From: Escallonia rubra
Taxonomy: Eukaryota > Streptophyta > Magnoliopsida > Escalloniales > Escalloniaceae
Length of the DNA: 64,000 nucleotides
Assembly: GCA_033065855.1 (NCBI GenBank)
Contig: JAVXUO010000256.1
Span: 186,001 to 250,000, forward strand
Reading direction: 5' to 3'
In this document: piece by piece, positions 12,200 to 24,286 of the stretch
Layout of the letters: each line of letters begins with the position of its first letter
Numbering within the stretch: the first letter of the stretch is position 1
Position numbers and translations under genes: made by a program
The notes under the pieces: generated by a model
What the model was told of the DNA's origin: nothing
The model's database searches: none
The model's input: the letters and a program-made list of their open reading frames with translations, nothing else

Positions 12200-12519
12200 C
12201 GACTGAGCGAATTGAATAAACTAAAGGCAAATTTGGAAAATTTTGCAAAAGTTGCTAACCTCCCCTCTTAGGGACGGTTAGTCAAAATTTTGTACAAAGA
12301 AAAAACGGCACGCCAGCCATCCATTACGCAACGTGGACAGTTGCGATACGTTAGATAGCGAAAAATTCAACGCTGGCCAAATACACACACACACACACAC
12401 AAACACAGAGACACAAAGAGAAAGAATGAAAGAGGCATATTCTAAGATATAAGGGAATAAATGAAAAAAGAAGAGAGAGAGAGAAGGAATGGACCCATTA
12501 TTATGTATGTACGTAGAAC

Positions 12520-13562
12520 TAGGGGTGGCAAGATGGGTGGGTGGGTTGGGTTTGGGTATAAGTTAAATGGGTTGGGTATAAATGGTTAATGGACCCATTT
12601 CATCCATTTATTAATGGGTTAATTGGATCAACTCATTAAATAGGTTGGTTTCACCCATTAACCCAATAATGACCCATTTATGCTTCTTATACAAGAACAC
12701 AGCACAAATTTCCAATTTCTCTCATTCTCTTCATCTTTCATCCACCAATTTCAGCCCTACCGCGCCACCACACCATACTGCCGCGACATGTACAACCACC
12801 ACTTTCATGCCACAACTACAACAATACCCACAACTACAACCACTGCTACACCACAACTACCACCACAAACGGCACAACCATGTAAACAACCACAGCCTGC
12901 CACCAGTTTAAACACACAAAAGAGGGGGAAGCTGACTCAATTATTAGGTAATGGTAGAAACCTAGATGGATCTGGTGATTGACGGAAATGGCGGGGATAT
13001 TGGGTAATGGTAGATCCAATCTCCAGCGTCACGGAGATGGCGATTAATGGGCTGCGAGGCGACGGTGATCAACCGGCTGCGAGGCCACGACGATCAACGA
13101 ACGACGAGGAAACCGTGATGACTGTGCAACAACGGTTAACAGGCAGCGGCGACGAACCGGGAGCGACGTCGACAACGGCCGACTGTCCCGCTACAATACC
13201 TATTAGCACCGTAGCCAACGCTACAGCCACTACCGCACCTTAACCCACCATCATCAAACTATTTAGAACCGCCGGCTACGGTGACGCAACCCTTCGTCGC
13301 TCGCATCAAGGTGGTCTAGATCAGAGAGAGAATGACGAAGACCGAGTCAGAGGGAGGAAGGCAGTTTATTACACATATAATGCATTAGAGTTATAAATGG
13401 TTAAATGGGTAACCATTTAAAACCCACTTAAACTCGTGGGTTATTGGGTTTTAAAATAAGTGACCCATTTAAGACCCAATTATTAAATGGGTGGGTTTGG
13501 GTAAATTTTAAATGGGCGGATTTGGGCGGGTAAATGAGTTTGGGTCACAATTGCCACCCCTA
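12520..13562. mobile_element. hAT-type MITE (AGGGGTGGCAA family)
   Basis: The 1,043-bp element has perfect terminal repeats, TAGGGGTGGCAA and its complement. A perfect 8-bp target-site duplication, CGTAGAAC, lies at 12512-12519 and 13563-13570. The subterminal aatgggt arms resemble those of the element at 10912, so both belong to one family. The GC-rich interior (about 12960-13330) has long open frames but no domain I recognise. Confidence 0.92.
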
Positions 13563-13967
13563 CGTAGAACATTTTGCAAAAAGACTCTCATAAATATTTT
13601 ACTTGAGAGAAAGGCTGGCTGTGAGAATTCCTAAATTAGCCAAAAAATAATTTGCACAAAATGGACCATTTTACCCTTTTCTAATTATTTGACATATGTT
13701 AAAAATTCCTAAAGATTGTAACACCATGTAAACCATGAGGCTTTGAGAGCTAATACGGATTTATTAGGGGTTTTGGTGTAATTCTTTGGAAATATGTCTT
13801 GCAGGCAGTTATGTCTTTGTAAATATGTCTAGCAGGCAGTTATGACAATGAAGGTTGTCGGATAGTGTAAGAGGGCTCATTGGCCATTCTGTGGAATAGG
13901 GTCGAGTTGTATCTGGTTTTGTCAAATGGAGGAGGCCAGCTGTTAAGGGTAATTTGGTGGTGGTGGA

Positions 13968-14839
13968 CAGGGGCGGACCTATGTTGTGGCAAGGGGGGCT
14001 GAAGCACCCCCTCACTTCTGGAATTTTTTTTTTTTGGTTTTTGGGCATCGCACCACCCCGTTCTCGAGACGACGTTCCCCCATCCCTGATACCCCGTTCC
14101 CCGAGACCACAACTCAGCGCTCTCTCTCCGGTGGACAGTGGACGTAACGACCGGCGATTACTGAACGGTCTGAACCCACCTTGTAGATCTCCGACCGGCG
14201 ACCAGATCTTGAAGAAACAGCACTCCGCCGGCGACCAGATCTCCGAGTCTTTGTTCGACGTCCGACCACGCAACCAGTCACCAGATCTGCTTGATAGAGT
14301 GCCTCACCCAGTCACCCTGCCGGCTACCGCGAGCTGCTGCATGGACAATTGCTGGGAATTTGTCTGTTGTATGTTGCTTCATCACAATTTGTGGTGGAGC
14401 TGCATCCAGCCGTGGTGAATTTGTCTATTGTTTGTTGAGTGTTGTCTAGTTGAGACTTGAGTGCTTGACGGAGTGGCCCATTGTTTTGGTAAATTATCGA
14501 TAATTTATTGTTATTATTTATTTTATATTTGTATGTCGATGTTTATGCTACATACTTGGGTTATTTTGCATGTATATATATGTCAATACAAATATATTTG
14601 TACATTAAAAGTATCATAAACTTAGAGTTTAATTCTAAAATTTTGAGTATCGAAACATTGGTATAGTTTAATTTCAGTGATTATATAGAGATTTAGTAAA
14701 GTTCTTAAATTGCGTTTAATTTGGTGATTATATAGAGATTTAAAAAAATATCTATATAATATTATTTTACTATAATTTTTTTTTGTGCATTCGATAGAAT
14801 TTTTGCACCCCCTGAAAAAAATTCCTGGTTCCGCCCCTG
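13968..14839. mobile_element. hAT-like MITE (CAGGGGCGGA family)
   Basis: The 872-bp element has the ends CAGGGGCGGACC and GGTTCCGCCCCTG. The flanking 8-mers at 13960-13967 and 14840-14847 match at 7 of 8 positions. However, both lie in ggt-rich sequence, which weakens this evidence. No transposase is present. Confidence 0.78.
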
Positions 14840-16070
14840 GTGGTGGTGGTGGTGGGTTAAGGAAGCGAGCTGTAAAGACTGATTTGGTGAGGGGAAGAAG
14901 GAAGATGTGGTGAAAGACAAGGTATAGAGGCAAGCAAGATGGCATGAGGAGTGATCGTTAGGTCAGATGATAATGAGAGTTGTAACAAAGGGTGTTTGGA
15001 GGCGATGGGGCAGCACCATGGTTAGGTGAGACTGATGGAGGATAGGGCAAAAGTGTTTACAGTGGGCAGCATCATAGAAGGATGTAGATTGGTTTGAATA
15101 TTGAGGAGGATGGCAGTGGTCACTGACATGGTGTGACAATGTAAGATGAAGAAGATCAGTGGTTGTGGGCTTGGTGGAAAAAACTATGGTATATCTTGAA
15201 ATTATGATCTTGTATGGGTACTATAGTCATTTTCATGCTTTTGTTCAATTAATTATATAGAAGATTAACAAATTGATAAGCTCCAATAGTTCAGGGTGCT
15301 AGGGGTCAAAAGTGAAACTCCAGGGTGTTTTTGTGCACATGACCACAAAGTACTTTGTATTTTAATGCACAATTAACCCTTTCTAACTTTTACGTCTTGT
15401 TTAAACTTTGTACCCTATTGACATACCATTTGTTGGAGTGAGAAAAACCGTTACTGTTGTCAAAATAAGACTAGTTTTGATCCCATGCGTTACACACGGG
15501 AGTAACAACTATCAAAATACTTATTGAGAGATCTCGTATTTGTATGCCTAATAACAATTACAAAATTGGTAGTGACAATAAGATAATTTGAATAATAATT
15601 GTTAGTTTTTAGTGACTAATGAAGATGAAAAATAGTGTATGAAATAAGCGAAATAGTCTCTACAAACTAATGGCAATTGCAGTGATAATAGTAGCAATAA
15701 TAACCCGTGTGTTGAGGTTGTATTATTCAAGACTACAAAAAAAAAAGAGTAACAATACATAATAAATGATTGGAAAAAAATGGGAGGGCAAACAATATAT
15801 GAAACTTGTAATGAAATAAAAGGAAGGAGATTATGGTGGTTTAAGAGAAAAACTGATCGAGATATTCTTGTGCTTTCCTAAATAATGAAAAATATTTAAG
15901 ATTAAAAAGGAATATATAGAGAATTATTTTTATCAAAATCTAAGAATTAATGGAATTGTAAAGATATCAATAAAATTTTTGAGTGAGCCATGTTGACATA
16001 GAAGAGAGAGATATGTAAAATCTATATAATTGGTTGAATTTCAAATGGAAAGAATGAATTCAAATCAAAT

Positions 16071-16074
<4 letters not shown>

Positions 16075-16137
<63 letters not shown>
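16075..16137. repeat. compound (TG)n(AG)n microsatellite
   Basis: About 15 TG units pass directly into about 17 GA units. Confidence 0.97.
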
Positions 16138-16139
<2 letters not shown>

Positions 16140-16258
16140 CAAATCATTAAAAATAAAGGTAAGTAAATTTAAAATATTTTAAAATAGGAAAGTCCACGTG
16201 GCGAAGTAAGAGATTATTCAAGTAAACGATGACTGGATAACATTCTCTCAGCTTCGGC

Positions 16259-16262
<4 letters not shown>

Positions 16263-16320
<58 letters not shown>
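16263..16320. repeat. (AT)n microsatellite
   Basis: An uninterrupted run of about 29 AT dinucleotides, self-complementary and likely variable in length. Confidence 0.97.
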
Positions 16321-16325
<5 letters not shown>

Positions 16326-16699
16326 GATTTCCATTATTTCTGTTGTTTTTTAATTTTAGAAGGCATTGGAGATATGAAAGAAGCTGCTGATTTTTCTAAA
16401 TAATATTTATGTATGCCGTTGATTTCTGTTATCCTTTTTTTTTTCTTCAGAGAATTAGATAGCTACTCTTAGGACATTTGTATTCATATATTGTTATGAG
16501 AAGGACCAAAATCTAAGGAGAAAGAAACCAGCCAGTACTGTGGTTCAAAGTGAAGCAAGAGTACTTACCATATGCTATATATGGCATGATTAAGGACATG
16601 TTTGGTGGAACAATGGTTCGATCAAAGATCCACACTAAAAGCTCATAATATGATCCACTAAGAATTCTTAAGATGGGTATCCACGGTATATGTTAATTA

Positions 16700-17276
16700 A
16701 ATCTATGAGACTATAATAGAGCTGAATGTGAAGTTAGAAAAAATTTAGAGTTAAAGGGTAGGACTAAAATGAAGTATTTGGCATGCAATACTAGTAAGAC
16801 ATGGATGACAAGTCAAGGTTGCATAAAAAAGGAAATTCACGAGAATTTATAAAAATTGTGCCATTAAATAAGACCAGTTAGAATAAAACATGAGGAAATT
16901 CACAAGAAACTGAGGTGGCACTGCTTGGTTGGAAGTTACGCAAAGATGTCTTGAGATGGTTTGGTCATATTCACTGCAGGATTTTAGATGGCCCAATTTT
17001 TTACCTAATTCTCGATATTGCACTAAAGAAAAATACATCTTTTTTAGGCGAAATCCCTGGTAAGCGATGAGTGGTCAGTCTTGTCGCAACTTATGTATTT
17101 ATTATCGCCTTCATTGGCTAACGTGATAGAACCCCTGATTAGAGACTTGGACCTTTGTAATGCCAAAAACAAAACTCAGAGGAGGAATTGTGAGTGACTC
17201 CCCTTTTGACAATGAGAAAGAATAATTTTTGCCAAGTAGATGGGCTCGAAGGAGGTGAAGGTGGACCAATAAATTA
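16700..17276 (+). mobile_element. LINE reverse-transcriptase C-terminal remnant
   Basis: Translated fragments include ELNVKLE near 16721 and LGWKLRKDVLRWFGHIHCRI across 16920-16990. These match the tail of plant non-LTR reverse transcriptases, in which the LRWFGH motif is very conserved. Stops and frame changes are frequent, so it is a fossil. The left breakpoint of the tandem duplication (16960) falls within the LRWFGH codons. The second unit therefore begins in mid-LINE. Confidence 0.7.
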
Positions 17277-18506
17277 GGGCTAATTACACCCATGTCCCTG
17301 AGGTTTGGGGGTAATTACACGCAAAGACACGAAGTTTCAAAATGTAACACTTATGTCCGTTGACAAACGGAATACAAAAATACTTAACGGTTTTGACAAA
17401 AAGACTTGATTGCCCCTGAAATTTTCAAATTAGGTTTATCTCTCCAATTTTTTCTCCAGATCTGCCGCCGACTCCCTCACTCCACGCCGTCGGCAGCCCA
17501 AGCCCTATCCCTCGCCCTACGCCGCCGGCAGCCCAGCCCCGTCCCTCGACCCATGTCGCCGGTAACCCAAGCCCCACCTCGTCGCCGCCGCAACAGATCT
17601 TCCTGTGCAAAGAGTGTCCTCCTGCGCCGGGATATACGTAGGCCTATCTTCCTGTGCAACAGATCTTCCTGAAAGTAGCTCTAACTGTCGGTAATGGCTT
17701 CATCAGCCTTCTCTCCGCTCGAGCATCACCATCTGACGATTCAATTCATTGATTCATCTATCTATCGGATTAGTGGCTCAAGCCGTTTCCTACGTATGAC
17801 TGAATGCTTTAGAGAAAAAAGAGCAGAATCACAAAGCTTAACCTCTTCATAGACACATGGGCGATGAAACGATATGAAAGTGAAAGCGTAGTCCTCGATC
17901 CATGGCTTGCCTTTGTAACCGTTTCCTAGCTCGCCGTTCGAAATCTTGCTTCTCCGATAACCCGTCGACAAGGCTTCGGGGGTAACTACTCTACTCTAAC
18001 ATCACGTAATCGGAACATGTCCCCGCTGAGCAAGGAAGTGCTGGGGCTGTGGGAGGGAGGCGCCGGCGGGGTGGTGACAGAGAGGCGCCGGCGGCTAGGT
18101 AGGGGATGACTTAGATTGAAGAGTAACCCTAAATTAAATTCCAAATCAGGGTTTTAAAGCCCTAATTTGCCAATTAGGGTTTTGAAACCCTAATTGGCAG
18201 ATTGAGACCCTTTGAGAAATTGCAGATTGAATTGAAGCTCTAATTTGTAAATTAGGGTTTTGAAACCCTAATTGGTATATTAAAATTTTAAAATGTTATG
18301 TATATAAAGTACAAGGGTAGTATTGCCATTTAGAAAATACGCATAGATGACATCAGCAAAAAAATACATTTTTTGGACGGAACCCTGACGGATGGACACG
18401 GGTGATACATTTGAAACACGTTTGGTCACGGAATGTTACATTTTGAAACTTTGTGTCCTTGACTGTAATTACCCCCTAACCTCAGGGATATAAGTGTAAT
18501 TAGCCC
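17277..18506. mobile_element. Mutator-type MITE / possible Pack-MULE
   Basis: The 1,230-bp element has terminal inverted repeats of about 75-90 bp (GGGCTAATTACACC and complement). A perfect 9-bp target-site duplication, AATAAATTA, lies at 17268-17276 and 18507-18515. The empty site is preserved in the other unit near 27601-27615. Nine-bp duplications and long terminal repeats are diagnostic of Mutator-like elements. The GC-rich interior contains an unidentified coding-like frame on the minus strand (17971-17762). It also has several aaaccctaa telobox-like words in both orientations (18130-18290). Confidence 0.88.
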
Positions 18507-18547
18507 AATAAATTACTTGGGGGAAGCTGTTTGAATAGAATTGAAAA

Positions 18548-19640
18548 TGGCTAATTACACCTATGTCCCTGAGGTTATAGGGTAATTACAGTCAAGGATA
18601 CTAAGTTTCAAAATGTAACATTCCGTGACCAAAAGTGTTTCAAATGTATCACCCGTGTCCATCCGTCAGAGTTCCGTCCAAAAAGTGTATTTTTTTATGA
18701 TGTCAGCAATACGTATTTTCAAAATGACAAAACTACCCTTGTACTGTATATACTGAGTAATTTTTATTGTATATACTGAGTATTTTGAACAAAAAAATGT
18801 CATTTAATAATTAGAATAATTATTTTGTCTTCCCCAGCTAACTCGCCGACAGCCCCCTCCCGTTGCCCCTCTCCCCACGCCGGCAGCCCCTTCCCCTCGC
18901 CCCACGCCATGGCAGCCCCACTACCGGCCGCACAAGCGATCGCTGGCGACTAACTCCGTTCCCCACGCCTTCATCGAAATGCCCTTTCATCGTGCCTCTG
19001 CGAGCATCGCGCCGATGCCACCGTGCCGCTACCACTGCAACCGTCCGATCGATGTTGCCGGCCTGGCGAGTCAAGGGCGACTTGATGAGTTAGAGCCGAG
19101 TCTTGGTGATGTAGATCGGGAAGGTGGTGGTTTTTGCCACCATGGCGGATAGCGAGGCCAGTGCGACGGATATCTTCTTCGCGGGAAGCTTCAGAGCATT
19201 GTCACGGCCTTCCATGGAAATGGATGTTTTCTTCGTCGGAACCGGGAGGCCGGTGCTCTGTCTCACTCTTCTGGCCAATGCATAGTCGCCGGGGAAGGGG
19301 AGGTAGGCGAGGTGCGGCGTCGGGAAGGGGAGGAAGACAGGAGGGTAGGTGACGGGGAAGAGGGATGCAGATGGGGTGGGCGGGGGTTGGGGGGAGGGGT
19401 CGGGGGGTGGGGCGTGGGGGGGTTAAGAGTAAAGTAAAGTCTTTCTTTTCTTTTTTTTAATGAAGTAATGGCACTAGAAAAAAAATAAGGTTCCAACTCA
19501 GGGGCAATACAGTATTTTCATCAAAACTGTTAGGAATTTTAGGGTTCCGTTTGGTCAATGGACACAAGTGTAATTTGTCCAAACAATTGTCATTGGCTGT
19601 AATTATCTCTAAACCTCAGGGATATAGGTGTAATTATTCC
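18548..19640. mobile_element. Pack-MULE-like element with uncoupling-protein fragment
   Basis: The 1,093-bp element belongs to the same terminal-repeat family as the one at 17277 (GGCTAATTACACCTATG at the left, degenerate complement at the right). A 9-bp target-site duplication, AATTGAAAA, lies at 18539-18547 and 19641-19649. The equivalent site in the other unit lacks it (aattgaaact near 27637). The interior is strongly GC-rich against an AT-rich background, as is usual for host sequence captured by Pack-MULEs. It contains the uncoupling-protein fragment listed at 19090-19200. Confidence 0.85.
19090..19200 (-). pseudogene. captured fragment of a PUMP3/UCP-type mitochondrial carrier gene
   Basis: On the minus strand the peptide includes KISVALASLSAMVAKTTTFP followed by ITKTRL. 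This corresponds to the first transmembrane helix and carrier signature of plant uncoupling-protein-like SLC25 carriers, where family members read roughly SLSAMVAETTTFPIDLTKTR. The usual acidic residue after TFPI (part of the P-x-D/E-x-x-K/R signature) is Tyr here, and a stop follows KTRL. The rest of the carrier is missing. The fragment is flanked by the element's terminal repeats, so it is captured rather than a resident gene. Which SLC25 member was the donor is uncertain. Confidence 0.72.
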
Positions 19641-21106
19641 AATTGAAAATGGGGTGAAGGTAGACTAATACTCTCTCACAACATATTACAAGTAGCGCAT
19701 CTTCTGTTACAATCCTAAAATCTTACCACGTGGACTAATAATCAAACGGTATCCGACACTCGCAGTCCCTTTTTCATATATACTCTTATCTTTTCATCTG
19801 ATTGCCCATAAACAATAACCATTTGCTCATTTTTATGCCCTCTTAATTTGGTTGGTTCAATATCAATTTAGATGACATGGAAATCACAAAATTCACAAAA
19901 TTCCTCTAAAAATATATATCATTTACCTCTAGCCTCAATCGTCACCCCGCTAACAGTCCTCAACTCCACCTTCACGATTAATCCACCTCCATTATGGAAG
20001 CAGAGTACCATGTCACCATACACACTGATTGACAAATGAAATCAAATATTTCAATTCTTTATCACAAAAGGAGCATTATTACTTACAGAAATGTCGTACG
20101 CACCTACTATAATGCATATCTCTCTGGCTTAACTACAATTTTCTTTGAAGAAGCTAAAATCAAATGCTTTTTTGCAGAATCGTCTAATCTCCCCCCCACC
20201 AAGCTCCGCAAAGAATGGAACCACACATCTAAAAAAAACATCCCATAAAAATAGACTGAAGAGACAAATAAAGAATGAAGGAAGTTGTTATAGAATATCA
20301 ATTCTGAATTACAGGTATGTAATTTCAGGTATGTATGAGAGAATAACTAAACTACCTCTCTTAATCCACTTGTTTAATGGCAACTGAAAGTTACTTTCTA
20401 TTATTGTAGCCCTAAAATTTGTTTTTTACACAAAAAGTGATACAGAAGAAAAAAAAAAGATGGCGGTGAGTGTGCATGTGTCAGCAAAATGAGAGACCTG
20501 AAAGTTTGACTTGGTACTAATGGCATAGTGAGTAATTCTTTTTTTTTTTCTGGTAAAGAGTAAAATTATATACCAAGGATAAATGAGGGATACACCATGC
20601 CCAAATGCAAGTAACAAGATTCATGGATGATATTCTCATCTGATAGGAATCGTAATAAAAGGATAACATATTTCTAAAGCAAAAAATATAACAGACTAAA
20701 AAGCTGTATATACATACAAAAGAAAGGAATAAATATTTTGATTGTTTTTTTTAGAGATACTCTAACCAACTAAATATTATGCTTATGACGATAGTTGATT
20801 CAAGAAGTTCAACCGATTAGTTCTTTTTGTTTTGCTAGTATTTGTTTCTTGCTCGATAGTATTGTTTCATCCTTCCATTTTGTTACGATTTACATGTGTT
20901 GTAATAATTTTGTGTTATTTGTGTTCTTTTTTTAATGTGATGAACTAATAATGTATTCTTGCATATACATCAAACTGATCCATTAATACAATACGATTGT
21001 TTGATATTCTTTCCGTAGTGTCTTAACCACCTTTTTGTAACTAAAACCACGAACGTTGCCTTTATTTTTTCTCGATCTTCCAATGAAAAACCCGTCCTAC
21101 CAAGAA

Positions 21107-21119
21107 GGGGGGGGGGGGG
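21107..21119. repeat. poly-G tract, unit 1
   Basis: Thirteen G residues. The matching tract in unit 2 (32136-32153) has eighteen, so the homopolymer has changed length since duplication or was hard to sequence. Confidence 0.9.
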
Positions 21120-21836
21120 TGGAAACAAAGATGCAAGAAAGAGAGACTAAACAACAGTAGTAAAAAGTAAAAATGGATCAGCTACCTACTTTTGCTTGTC
21201 AAAAACAAAAATTCAAGTCTCAACAAACTGGTACAAGCAAGCACAAGTTATGAAATAATCTCATCAACCTGCTATATGTATCAAGCCTTTTGTTCATGAT
21301 GCATGGGAGTATAGCGCATAATGTTTCAACTATTCACCAAAAGCAAAAGAGAACACTTTGATCCCAAGTTGGCATCTTTTTTTCAAATCTTCATAATCTT
21401 AGGACGTGAGTTACCCACATTTTAAGGAGTTGTTTCCTCCTATCACAGCTGTTAACTTTCTTCTAAAATCAAAGTTCATAGGCCAATAAGTTTTGTAACG
21501 ATTAAACTTTTAGGTCAACTTGGGCTCATCCTATACATAGGTACGCCTTTTGTTGACACTTGACTCTCTTCTATCTCTCACATATATGGTATTAGAGCCT
21601 AAGATTGACAACATAACCCAGGCTGACTCTTGCGGTGATGTCAATCAGAAGAATGGTGGTTCTTAGCCGAGCAAGACTCTGTGGGGGAATTGAAAATTAC
21701 ATTAGTGAGAGATTGTCATGGCGAATGCTGAGTTCTGTCAGTCTTCCACATTGATTAAGTTTAAAATAAATTGGGCATACATTCATGATTAGACCCAAAA
21801 CTTATTGGTTTAAGCTTTTATGTCAAACTAGTACAG

Positions 21837-23017
21837 AGCATGTGCGTTGCACGTAAAAATAGTCGAGAATAATATTTGAAGTGATATTATTATCTTTTTT
21901 GGGATCAAAATAATGTAATTTAATTATATTCTTATTTCTTTTGTGACTTGTTTTAGAAAATGTATGTTTGATATTCGCAATTGTAATCAGTTCAACGTTT
22001 AGAAATATTATTTATAGGCTTCTTGATTGAAGAAATGTTTGATGGTACTGTTGAAATATAAAAGCAAATGGATGTGAGAAATTAAAAGAATGAATCTACT
22101 TTTTTGTTTTTGTAATCTGTTAAATTGGTTTATGGCTAAGATTTATAATTTTTAAGACAAGGTGTTTTACATTTCATCAATAAGAAATTCAAAACACCCT
22201 TCTTCAACTGTAATAACCGAACATATTTTCAGTTCAAATTGACATCATATTTAAGCTTTGTTTTTTATGCATATTTAACCCTTTTTCATTTTTTTCTGTT
22301 TTTTGTTTTTCCAACAATTTTTTGTTTCTTAATTGATTCTCACGTATTTCAGTTTCTTTATTTTGTTTTCTAGTCTTTCAATTGGTTAATTGTTTGCTAA
22401 CCTAAAAATGCAAGAAAAAAAAATCACACTTCTCATTAACCAGTTCAATATCTAATGTTTATTTCATTTTAACCAAATTAAAAAGAGAATAATAAAGGAA
22501 TTTCTTTGTTGTGTTTTTCTTTCTCATCATATTTTTTTATTTTTCAATGTATAGAATAGATTCATTACCTAATGTTCTTTTAATTTAATTAAAATTTAAA
22601 AGGGAGCAAAAAAAGAAGGATAAGAAAGTAATTGACGTAATTAACAGAGGACATAATCGTCCAAAAATTATTTACAACATTCATACTTTTATAGATAGTA
22701 TACACACGCGCACGCGCGAACACACACACATAAATATATTTTTTGCAACCACACATTTTGTTTCGCAATGTGTAAATTTAGGTTGAGATTAAATTTATGA
22801 TCTACTGTTCATTAAACGCATTACAAAAAAAAAACTAATTAGGGAAGGGTAGGTTGTCATTAGAATAACTAACGGATGGCAAAATCAGAAATGATTGCAA
22901 AGTTAGTAATTAATAATAGTATTTATGAAAGGGTAGAATTGTTATTAGAGTGATTAACGAAGGGCAAAAACGGAATAAAATTATTTACAAGATTCATACT
23001 TTTATAGGTAGTATAGA
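21837..23017 (-). mobile_element. non-autonomous Helitron
   Basis: Read on the minus strand, the element starts TCTATACTACCTATAAAAG at 23017, preceded by A. It ends CTAGT at 21837, followed by T. The 3' end is preceded by a small GTGC-AAC-GCAC hairpin about 10 nt before CTAGT. A 5' TC, a 3' CTRR-type end with hairpin and insertion between A and T are the classic Helitron marks. A second, near-identical copy of the 5' terminus lies inside at about 22680-22705, so it may be a composite of two related elements. There is no Rep/helicase. A related copy in the opposite orientation is at 48017-50192. Confidence 0.75.
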
Positions 23018-23806
23018 TTTAGCTAAAATGGGCATAAACTATTTTAGCTAGAATGTTAATTAGGCCGCCTTTGTTGCATATATTATACATATTTCTTCAA
23101 AAAAATGTTGAAATAGTTGGTCACATTCAGCTCTCACGTTGAAAACATTCGAGATTAACTCTGCTCTTTTGACTTTATAGCACTAACAATGCCAATAACC
23201 GCTAGAAATCAATGGTGAAGTCATCAAGAGCGTTGCCCTAAGTTAGGCCACTCAGCGAAAAATCAACGCCACGCTTCATCAACGTGACATGATCCTTTGT
23301 TTGGTTGTACATATAGACGAGACACAAAGCTTTGCAGACATCATTTCGTTGAGGAAATAATCATTTATGTTCACATTTGTCGCAAATTTTACCTTTACCA
23401 TTTTTTAATAAGTATGAAATTAATTAAACAGATATTTCATAAGTTGTCATGTGGAATTCGTTACAATTTATGGAACCGCGTTTTTTGAAATTAAGTGACA
23501 GAAATACGCAGCAAGCTTTTAGTCAGTGGTGCGTACATAAAGTTGCATTTTTTACATATTTTGATGACCCAAAAGATATCTAAATAAATTCTTCAAGTAT
23601 CTTAAATGGAAGATAATTCAACTGTGAGTTGAACTAACTTGAACATTTGAAATCCGACATAGGATGATTTAAAAATACTCAAATGAAGTTGAAAACGAAA
23701 TAAGAAATAGAAAGCATAAACATGTGACAGGTGGCAAAGTGCAATGAATGAAAAATATTCTTTAACTTTGAAATGCAAAAAATGAAAAAGCACTTTGAAG
23801 TACTTA

Positions 23807-24286
23807 GGTAGCGTTTGGTAACACTTCCAGTTTTGATTTTCTATTTTCAAAAAAAACAAAAATCAAAATCAGTTAATTTTTTTTTTTTTTACAAAAACAA
23901 ATGAGTGTTTGATTACCTAGTTTTTATTTTGAATTTTTTTATTTTGGGTGTTTGATTACCCAGTTTTTATTTTGAGTTTTCCTTTGGTGGTGGTTGGCGG
24001 TGGCGGTGGTGGGGCGTGGCGGTAGCCGCCGGCGGTGGCTGCTGGCAGTCGCCGGCGGTGGGCAGTGGCTGCCGGCAGTGGGAGGGTGGTGGTGATCTCA
24101 AAATAAAAATCAAAATTGAAAACCGAAAACTCCTTTTCGGAGTTTTAAAAAACAGTCCAGTTTTAAAAAGTGATTTTCAAAACTGAAGGGAAAAAAAAAT
24201 GAAAACTGTGCGCCAAATGCATTTATTTTCTCTAGTTTACAAAACTGGAGAAAAAACTGAAAAAATAAACGTTACTAAACGGAGCC
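23807..24286. mobile_element. MITE with GC-rich core (GTTTGGTAAC family), unit 1
   Basis: The ends GGTAGCGTTTGGTAAC and the complement of GGCTCCGTTTAGTAAC are flanked by TTA on both sides. This fits a 3-bp PIF/Harbinger-type duplication. The GC-rich centre (about 23990-24090) is flanked by A/T arms that are inverted copies of each other. It is inherited in unit 2 at 33960-34444. Confidence 0.72.

Larger units (their letters stand above)
14848..16700. other. intergenic, AT-rich, no gene seen
   Basis: No coding structure is recognisable. The stretch contains the microsatellites at 16075 and 16263. Confidence 0.45.

Noticed and set aside
13809-14418. A 154-codon frame on each strand
   Set aside because: They overlap each other within or across a hAT-like MITE and lack any domain.
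21400-21700. Possible LTR and primer-binding-site-like word (tggtattagagcc) in unit 1 and near 32620
   Set aside because: Only one short word resembles a primer-binding site. No paired LTR or coding region adjoins it, so it is not listed as an element.
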